Source: Holophaga sp. (GTDB taxonomy: Bacteria > Acidobacteriota > Holophagae > Holophagales > Holophagaceae). From it: a stretch of DNA of 5,886 nucleotides. Where the stretch lies: NCBI GenBank assembly GCA_030691225.1, contig JAUYES010000621.1, forward strand, positions 1 through 5,886, in the 5' to 3' direction. The translations under genes and the position numbers were made by a program. The notes below the pieces were generated by a model that was not told the DNA's origin, ran no database searches, and saw nothing but the letters and a program-made list of their open reading frames with translations. Shown here piece after piece: positions 1 to 3,463 of this stretch (position 1 is the stretch's first letter; each line of letters opens with the position of its first letter).

Positions 1-44
1 TTCAAAGGACAGCAACAAAGCATAATCATATAAACAATCAGCGT

Positions 45-92
45 TTTAACGTTTGAAGGCTCTCCAAACGGTAGAAGCGCCCCTCATGGGGG
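45..92. other. two small inverted repeats beyond the recombinase relic
   Basis: Two short hairpin-forming repeats lie in the otherwise featureless left edge. One has CGTTTG at 50-55 and CAAACG at 65-70 with a 9-base loop. The other has CCCC at 80-83 and GGGG at 88-91 around the loop TCAT. They lie just downstream of the recombinase fragment's stop on the minus strand, so they could be its old terminator or part of a transposon end. Neither is followed by a convincing T-run, and no transposon terminal repeat can be recognised. Bases 1-119 otherwise show nothing I can name. Confidence 0.25.
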
Positions 93-119
93 TTGGTAGC
101 GATGGACCCATGAAGTTGG

Positions 120-317
120 TTAATGATTTTCAAACATCTGCATACAGGCTGTTTCGCGCCGCGTAGTGTGAAGAATCTTCTTGCCATCCTCTCGAAGGGT
201 CCCATCTGGGCCGACATGGCGGTATAGAGTTTGCCGGGTCACGCCAAGTGCGCGGCAGAGGTCGGCCACTTTCGTCTCGGGCTTACCCATGGCGGCCATG
301 GTCAGCCGAACTTCAGA
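120..317 (-). pseudogene. C-terminal fragment of a serine recombinase (resolvase/invertase)
   Basis: Reading the minus strand gives about 65 residues ending at a TAA (120-122). They match the C-terminal DNA-binding part of Hin/Tn3-resolvase-type serine recombinases. Visible signatures are SEVRLTMAAMGKPETKVADL, then the helix-turn-helix ALGVTRQTLYRHV, then the GPDGTLREDGKKIL tail typical of the family. In a full protein of roughly 180-200 residues this follows an N-terminal catalytic domain with the active serine. Here that domain is absent, because the space upstream on the same strand is occupied by the 3' end of the YfiR-like gene. The similarity fades between about 318 and 358, so the break lies there. 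The last 16 or so residues after GKKIL look longer than usual and may be read-through. This is a relic, not an active enzyme. The family call is firm, the exact boundary is not. Confidence 0.8.
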
Positions 318-358
318 GTGGGGTGTGGCCGCACATCCACTCTGAAAACAGACCCTAG

Positions 359-889
359 CTACTTCACAATGGTCGCATTCTTGAGCACCTGGGGAGACAG
401 GGTCACTCCGCTGGATTTGAGGGTGGTTACGTTTACTTCCAAACCCACCTTACGATTCACGACGACGAGGTTAACGGTTACTCCCCGACTGGTATAGCCA
501 GGTGTATCGGCGATCGAAACAATCGGTTTGCCATTCAGGATGGTGAGAATTTTCTCCAGATCAAGCTCTGATACGTCGGGGATGAAAACAGCATCACACT
601 GCGTGATTTGAGAGATATTCCGAAAAAAGCGAAGCTTAATGGGCCGCCCTTTGATCACCAGTCGATCGAGATCTCGGGAGAGGTGGTCATCCAAGTTCGA
701 TGGCTCCAAAACGCCAACGATAAGCGGTCGGCCTGGCTCTGAAACCGGCCAATCCAGGTAATCCAACAATTTGCGGATCAGTTGGGACTTGATCTGATAC
801 TCCGGCATGGGCGCAGGAGTCTGCATCGCAAAATTTGCGGAAGAAGTGCTGGCCACCAAGGCCGTGAGGACTATCGCTAGGGTAAACAT
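359..889 (-). CDS. YfiR-family (DUF4154) periplasmic protein
   Basis: This is a 176-residue predicted exported protein. Residues 2-15 form a hydrophobic stretch followed by ASTSSANFA, consistent with a cleavable signal peptide, though it lacks the usual N-terminal Lys or Arg. The body follows the YfiR/DUF4154 pattern: YQIKSQLIRKLLDYLDWP (31-48), PLIVGVLEP (55-63), QCDAVFIPD (97-105), GKPIVSIADTPGYTSRG (120-136), VNLVVVNRKVGLEVN (139-153) and LSPQVLKNATIV at the end. In Pseudomonas, YfiR is a periplasmic repressor of the diguanylate cyclase YfiN (TpbB). Many relatives sit beside sensor kinases or TonB receptors. No such partner is present here. The start is fixed by an in-frame TAG three codons upstream, and AGAGG lies 3 bases before the ATG. 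It follows ddl by 53 bp and may be co-transcribed with it. Only one cysteine (Cys98) is present, so the disulfides described for Pseudomonas YfiR cannot form. Family assignment is good, the specific role unknown. Confidence 0.8.
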   Translation of the reverse strand: MFTLAIVLTALVASTSSANFAMQTPAPMPEYQIKSQLIRKLLDYLDWPVSEPGRPLIVGVLEPSNLDDHLSRDLDRLVIKGRPIKLRFFRNISQITQCDAVFIPDVSELDLEKILTILNGKPIVSIADTPGYTSRGVTVNLVVVNRKVGLEVNVTTLKSSGVTLSPQVLKNATIVK

Positions 890-913
890 GTGCCTCTATC
901 TCATAGCTTATCG

Positions 914-927
914 TTCAGTCAACTGAA
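914..927. promoter_or_regulatory. 14-bp palindrome between ddl and the YfiR-like gene
   Basis: TTCAGT and ACTGAA arms flank a 2-base centre in the 53-bp gap between the ddl stop and the YfiR-like start. On the minus strand a TTGACT at its core could be a -35 element for the YfiR-like gene, but no good -10 is seen at the expected spacing. It may be an operator-like dyad or a weak 5-bp hairpin with a 4-base loop. It lacks a T-run, so it is not a convincing terminator for ddl. Confidence 0.3.
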
Positions 928-942
928 TTTCTGAATACTGGC

Positions 943-2028
943 TCATGCAAACCAGTTGCTTCCGCTTTCAAAGCCATGGGCCTTGCTTTTCATTTGTTCG
1001 TGTCGAGCCCCGGCCAGTTCGATCAAGCGAGCGAGCAGGTCAGTGTAGGAAATTCCCGAAGCCTCCATCAGTTTTGGATACATGGAAATGCTGGTAAAAC
1101 CTGGAATCAGGTTGATCTCGTTCAAAAAAATCCGATTCGTGCCACGCTCCAAGAAAAAGTCCATGCGGGCCATGCCATAGGCATCCAGGCTGCGAAAAGC
1201 CGCCCGAGCATAGGTACGCAGCCGCTCCGCCAAACCACCAGGTAAATCCGCCGGGATTGCGGTGGAACTCTTCCCATCCAGGTATTTGTCTTTGAAATCG
1301 TAAAATTCACCCGCCACCAAGATTTCACCGGGCACGCTGACAAAGGGATCGTCCCCGCCCAACACAGCGATCTCGATTTCACGGGCGTCGATGCCTCGCT
1401 CCACCAGCACACGTCGGTCGAAGTTCAGGGCATCCTCGATGGCCTTTGGAATCCCTTCCAGATTCTTGATTTTCTGGATACCAATGCTGCTACCGGTATT
1501 GGCTGGCTTCACGAAGACGGGCAGCCCCAGAACGCGCACAGAGTTCAAGACTTCGTCTGGTGACCTACGCCATTGTTCCTCCGTTAACCCAACAAAGGGG
1601 CCCACGGGCAGGCCTTCCGATTCCCAGATTCGTTTCGTGATCCACTTATCCATTCCAGCTGCCATGGCGAGCAAACCGGCACCCGTGTAGGGGCGATGCA
1701 ACAACTCCAGATAGCCTTGCAACTGGCCATCTTCGCCCCCTGCACCGTGGATGGCGTTGAAGAAGACATCGGGCAGTTCGCAAAGCTCTGCACCTTTTTC
1801 CAAAGGAAGAAAGGGGTGCTGGCTCCGTGGAGGCTGTTCACCCGCAGAAAGCCGTGCGAAGGGATCCCCCAGCATGACCCACACCCCATTGCGGGCAATG
1901 CCCATGGGCCGCACTGCGAAGCGGGCAGGATCCAAGTGCTGCGCAATACTTCTGGCGGTAACAATGGAAACTTCGTGCTCGGGGGATTCCCCACCGAAAA
2001 GGAGACCGACGATCAGAGGCTTCGACAT
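943..2028 (-). CDS. ddl: D-alanine--D-alanine ligase
   Basis: This cytoplasmic ATP-grasp enzyme joins two D-alanines using ATP, making the dipeptide that MurF adds to the peptidoglycan precursor. At 361 residues it is at the long end of the Ddl range. N-terminal GGESPEHEVS (12-21) holds the catalytic Glu17. HGAGGEDGQLQG (94-105) is the family's HGxxGEDG signature. The ATP-grasp region has FVKPANTGSSIGIQK (172-186) with Ser180/181. FYDFKDKY (242-249) ends in the omega-loop Tyr249 equivalent of E. coli DdlB Tyr216, as expected for D-Ala-D-Ala rather than VanA-type specificity. MDFF (289-292) and NEINLIPGFTSISMYPKL (303-320) carry the metal ligands and the C-terminal substrate loop. About 18 residues beyond the usual end form a polar tail. 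No Shine-Dalgarno is visible: the ATG is preceded by a pyrimidine-rich TCCTCTCTCT. There is no alternative in-frame start nearby. It is divergent from coaD and followed by the YfiR-like gene. Confidence 0.96.
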   Translation of the reverse strand: MSKPLIVGLLFGGESPEHEVSIVTARSIAQHLDPARFAVRPMGIARNGVWVMLGDPFARLSAGEQPPRSQHPFLPLEKGAELCELPDVFFNAIHGAGGEDGQLQGYLELLHRPYTGAGLLAMAAGMDKWITKRIWESEGLPVGPFVGLTEEQWRRSPDEVLNSVRVLGLPVFVKPANTGSSIGIQKIKNLEGIPKAIEDALNFDRRVLVERGIDAREIEIAVLGGDDPFVSVPGEILVAGEFYDFKDKYLDGKSSTAIPADLPGGLAERLRTYARAAFRSLDAYGMARMDFFLERGTNRIFLNEINLIPGFTSISMYPKLMEASGISYTDLLARLIELAGARHEQMKSKAHGFESGSNWFA

Positions 2029-2066
2029 AGAGAGAGGATACTCTAGGGTTTCTCCCTGGAGCCACT
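2029..2066. promoter_or_regulatory. 38-bp divergent ddl/coaD intergenic region
   Basis: Only 38 bases separate the ddl ATG (minus) from the coaD GTG (plus). The coaD ribosome binding site GGAG lies at 2058-2061, five bases before its GTG. GATACT at 2037-2042 is a possible -10 for coaD but has no good -35 at the right distance. At least one of the two promoters must reach into the other gene's 5' coding sequence, so transcription from the two may interfere. No operator-like repeat is seen. Confidence 0.35.
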
Positions 2067-2561
2067 GTGCTGAAAGCCATCTATCCCGGTTCGTTTGATC
2101 CTGTAACCATGGGCCACTGGGACCTGATCCAGCGGGCCGAAAAGCTTGTGGATCACCTAGTAGTCGCGGTGCTGCATAACCCCGCCAAACACCCGGCCTT
2201 CAGCGTGGCGGAGCGAGTCGATTTCCTTCGTGAACTCGTAAAACCCTACGACAACGTAGTAGTGACAACCTTCCATGGACTGCTGGTGGATTTCGCCAAA
2301 GAACAGGAAGCGCAGTGCATCATCCGTGGCGTGCGCGCCTTCAGCGATTTTGAATACGAATTTCAGATGGCGCTCATGAATCGGAAGCTGCATCCCGATC
2401 TGGAGACCGTCTTCTTAATGCCCAAGGAAGAATTCAGCGAGCTCTCCAGCCGCATGGTGCGGGAGGTCGGCATGATGGGGGGCGATATTACAGGCTTTGT
2501 GCCGGAATCCCTGCGAGAGCGCATCGCCGCTCGATTAAGAAACCCCGGCAACTACGCTTAG
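2067..2561 (+). CDS. coaD: pantetheine-phosphate adenylyltransferase (CoaD)
   Basis: CoaD transfers AMP from ATP to 4'-phosphopantetheine, giving dephospho-CoA and pyrophosphate, the penultimate step of coenzyme A synthesis in the cytoplasm. The 164-residue protein is close to the family's usual 160. AIYPGSFDPVTMGHWD (4-19) contains the nucleotidyltransferase (T/H)xGH motif as T14-M15-G16-H17, with Met where Asn is common. KHP (41-43) supplies the Lys that contacts phosphopantetheine. IIRGVRAFSDFEYEFQMALMN (85-105) is the strongly conserved CoaD block with Arg87 and Arg90. LSSRMVREV (126-134) matches the ISSxxVRE nucleotide-binding motif. The start is GTG with GGAG five bases upstream, and the protein begins exactly where the family does. 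It is a single gene, not in its frequent pairing with rsmD. The last base of its TAG stop is the first base of a 51-bp palindromic element. Confidence 0.96.
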   Translation: MLKAIYPGSFDPVTMGHWDLIQRAEKLVDHLVVAVLHNPAKHPAFSVAERVDFLRELVKPYDNVVVTTFHGLLVDFAKEQEAQCIIRGVRAFSDFEYEFQMALMNRKLHPDLETVFLMPKEEFSELSSRMVREVGMMGGDITGFVPESLRERIAARLRNPGNYA

Positions 2562-2611
2562 GGGCCGTTCGGAAATAACCTGTGCAGTCCAGGTCATTTC
2601 GATACGGCCCC
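2561..2611. repeat. 51-bp imperfect palindrome flanked by TTA, MITE-like or terminator
   Basis: The outer arms GGGGCCGT (2561-2568) and ACGGCCCC (2604-2611) pair perfectly. After a 3x3 internal loop, GAAAT pairs with ATTTC, then ACCTG with CAGGT around a 7-base loop, giving roughly 18 pairs over 51 bases. TTA stands immediately on both sides (2558-2560 and 2612-2614), as a 3-bp target duplication would. It begins in the coaD stop codon and lies between the convergent coaD and argR genes. It may be a very small mobile palindrome (MITE or REP type), or simply a transcription-stopping or mRNA-stabilising hairpin. No T-run follows on either strand. The structure is plain in the sequence, while its origin is inference. 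Confidence 0.55.
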
Positions 2612-2642
2612 TTATGCCGGATCTCCACCAAAGTAACCAAGT

Positions 2643-2683
2643 CGATTTTGGACAACGGCCTAGAAACCGTTTTCCAGAAATCG
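2643..2683. terminator. strong hairpin spanning the argR stop codon
   Basis: CGATTT (2643-2648), TGG and ACAACGG (ending 2658) pair with CCGTTTT, CCA and AAATCG (2667-2683). Sixteen-base arms carry one mismatch and one bulged G around an 8-base loop that includes part of the argR stop. In the argR transcript it would form at the very end of the reading frame. It lies in the convergent zone, so it could stop transcription or block RNA decay for argR, and for coaD transcripts that pass the first hairpin. There is no U-tract, so it is not a standard intrinsic terminator. Confidence 0.4.
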
Positions 2684-3070
2684 CCGGACTTCCTCATCCA
2701 GCGAGTCCAATCGAGAGGGATCGGTGGAGGCCACAAAGATCGTATCGTGGCCTGCCACGCTACCTGCCAAGGAGGGCAGCTGCGCGGCGTCCATGGCGAC
2801 GGCCAATGCCTGGGCAGAACCGACGGGCGTTCGAATGATCAGCAAACAAGGCTTAACTTTGCGAATGCTAAGGGGCGGAGTCACCGTTCGAGTGGGCTGA
2901 GTCACACGATAGAAGCCGCGCTCCTTGCGAATGTTCAGCTTCTTCATGCGCCGAGAAAGCGTGGAGAGCGTCAGTTCGAATCCATCTATTCGCAAAAGAC
3001 CAAGCAGCACACTTTGGTCCCCGATTTCATGGGAACCCAAATGGCTAAGAATCGCTTCATCCACATGCAT
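2660..3070 (-). CDS. argR: arginine repressor ArgR
   Basis: ArgR is a hexameric, arginine-sensing transcription factor that represses arginine synthesis genes and usually its own gene. At 136 residues this one is shorter than E. coli (156) or Bacillus AhrC (149). Residues 1-57 form the winged helix-turn-helix: SVLLGLLRIDGFELTLSTLS (20-39) and RRMKKLNIRKERGFYRV (40-56) match the family pattern of T.atvSRd.kelg. Residues 74-136 form the oligomerisation and arginine-binding domain: CLLIIRTPVGSAQALAVAMD (75-94) then GSVAGHDTIFV (103-113). The family signature here is GTIAGDDT, and the first Asp is His108 in this protein. No Shine-Dalgarno precedes the ATG; the upstream bases are ATTTAAAAT, so the start may be read from a leaderless or near-leaderless message. 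Palindromes directly upstream suggest autoregulation. It is convergent with coaD. The family call is confident, and the start less so because GTG at codon 3 is possible. Confidence 0.9.
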   Translation of the reverse strand: MHVDEAILSHLGSHEIGDQSVLLGLLRIDGFELTLSTLSRRMKKLNIRKERGFYRVTQPTRTVTPPLSIRKVKPCLLIIRTPVGSAQALAVAMDAAQLPSLAGSVAGHDTIFVASTDPSRLDSLDEEVRRFLENGF

Positions 3071-3075
3071 ATTTT

Positions 3076-3105
3076 AAATTTGCACAAATTTGCGCAAATT
3101 TGCAA
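3076..3105. promoter_or_regulatory. three tandem 10-bp AAATTTGC repeats with an 18-bp perfect palindrome
   Basis: AAATTTGCAC, AAATTTGCGC and AAATTTGCAA run head to tail at 3076-3105, just before the argR start (3070). Because AAATTT is its own complement, the array is also dyad-symmetric: caaatttgcgcaaatttg at 3085-3102 is a perfect 18-bp palindrome, the length of a classical ARG box. The ten-base spacing puts the A-tracts on one face of the helix, which favours DNA bending. Position suggests an ArgR autoregulatory operator. The bases differ from the E. coli TGAAT-N4-ATTCA consensus, so this is inferred from place and symmetry only. Confidence 0.5.
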
Positions 3106-3115
3106 CTTTTCGATT

Positions 3116-3121
3116 TGTCAA
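3116..3121 (-). promoter_or_regulatory. possible -35 element for argR
   Basis: On the minus strand this reads TTGACA, a perfect sigma-70 -35 hexamer, 46 bases upstream of the argR ATG. No good -10 hexamer stands 16-18 bases downstream; the expected place falls inside the AAATTTGC repeat array. If it is used, a repressor bound to the repeats would cover the promoter. Single-element evidence only. Confidence 0.25.
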
Positions 3122-3157
3122 AAATTTGATTTTTTTCAGCAAAATAGGGAATCCCTC

Positions 3158-3186
3158 TTGACGATCGCCCCTAACGGACGCACTAT
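3158..3186 (+). promoter_or_regulatory. possible plus-strand promoter upstream of the small ORF
   Basis: TTGACG at 3158-3163 is followed after exactly 17 bases by CACTAT at 3181-3186, a fair sigma-70-like -35/-10 pair (5 of 6 and 3 of 6 consensus bases). Transcription would begin near 3193, run through the 36-bp dyad at 3212-3247 and reach the ribosome binding site at 3274. This is the main reason to think something on the plus strand is expressed here. Confidence 0.35.
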
Positions 3187-3211
3187 TTGCATCAAGGGCA
3201 TGGAATTCGCG

Positions 3212-3247
3212 ACAATTTGCACAAATGCCTGCAAATGTGCAAATTTT
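3212..3247. promoter_or_regulatory. 36-bp dyad, candidate double operator
   Basis: AATTTGCACA (3214-3223) and TGTGCAAATT (3236-3245) are perfect 10-bp inverted arms. TGC and GCA pair again near the centre, so 14 of 18 positions are symmetric over 3212-3247. The block divides naturally into two abutting 18-bp halves and shares the TTTGC/GCAAA words with the array next to argR, so the same regulator may bind both. In RNA it could also form a hairpin in the leader of the small ORF. No protein is shown to bind it. Confidence 0.45.
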
Positions 3248-3283
3248 TCATTTTCCAACCCATCCCCAACACTAGGAGGTTCC

Positions 3284-3463
3284 GTGAAAGGTCAGCAGAC
3301 CACTACGAAACAGGTGCCGGCCCTCGGTTCTCCTCAGCGCAGGGTGCCGAACACCCCGTCTCCTCGCTGCAAGCAGATTACCTGCCAAGGCTCCACCTGT
3401 TCCGGTTGGCGATTCTGCACCCCAGCCACGGCCTTTGCGGGCGTTCACGTCCAACTACACTAA
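3284..3463 (+). CDS. unrecognised 59-residue ORF with strong RBS, or structured RNA
   Basis: A GTG at 3284-3286 stands four bases after AGGAGG (3274-3279), the best Shine-Dalgarno in the window. It follows a possible promoter and a 36-bp dyad. The product is basic and rich in Thr, Ser, Pro and Gln, with four cysteines close together (Cys29, 34, 39 and 45) in CKQITCQGSTCSGWRFC. No signal peptide or known domain is seen. The TAA stop overlaps the recG stop on the other strand by two bases. About two thirds of its codons end in G or C. The spacing of the Shine-Dalgarno is slightly short. It could be a genuine small protein under ArgR control, the 5' remnant of a lost gene, or not a gene at all. 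The same stretch folds as a long nested RNA. Function unknown. Confidence 0.35.
   Translation: MKGQQTTTKQVPALGSPQRRVPNTPSPRCKQITCQGSTCSGWRFCTPATAFAGVHVQLH

Noticed and set aside
231..497. Plus-strand 88-codon frame over the recombinase relic
   Set aside because: It is antisense to the recombinase helix-turn-helix and to the YfiR-like C-terminus, and both of those make sense on the minus strand.
1696..2098. Plus-strand frames of 115-116 codons across the ddl 5' end
   Set aside because: Antisense to conserved Ddl motifs, with no domain or ribosome site of their own.
3076..3105. Repeats considered as a CRISPR array
   Set aside because: The 10-bp units abut with no spacers and no cas genes are near. 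It reads as an operator or bent-DNA array.
3272..3454. Minus-strand 60-codon frame downstream of recG
   Set aside because: Arg/Gly-rich composition typical of a GC-rich shadow frame, no Shine-Dalgarno, and it lies opposite the better-supported plus-strand start.
3449..3455. GTCCAAC as an integron attC core
   Set aside because: It fits RYYYAAC, but the partner GTTRRRY with the right orientation and spacing is missing and the site would extend into recG. Chance match.
3276..3457. Identity as 6S, SRP, RNase P or tmRNA
   Set aside because: None of the conserved words I know for these RNAs is present (for example the SRP GGAA-type apical loop or the RNase P GAGGAAAGTC). Only a generic rod-like fold is seen.
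2582..3463. Long plus-strand reading frame of 293 codons across argR
   Set aside because: It is mostly antisense to argR, whose ArgR motifs are clear, and its residues look like reverse-strand shadow. Only its last part, from the GTG at 3284 with a real ribosome site, is kept as a candidate.
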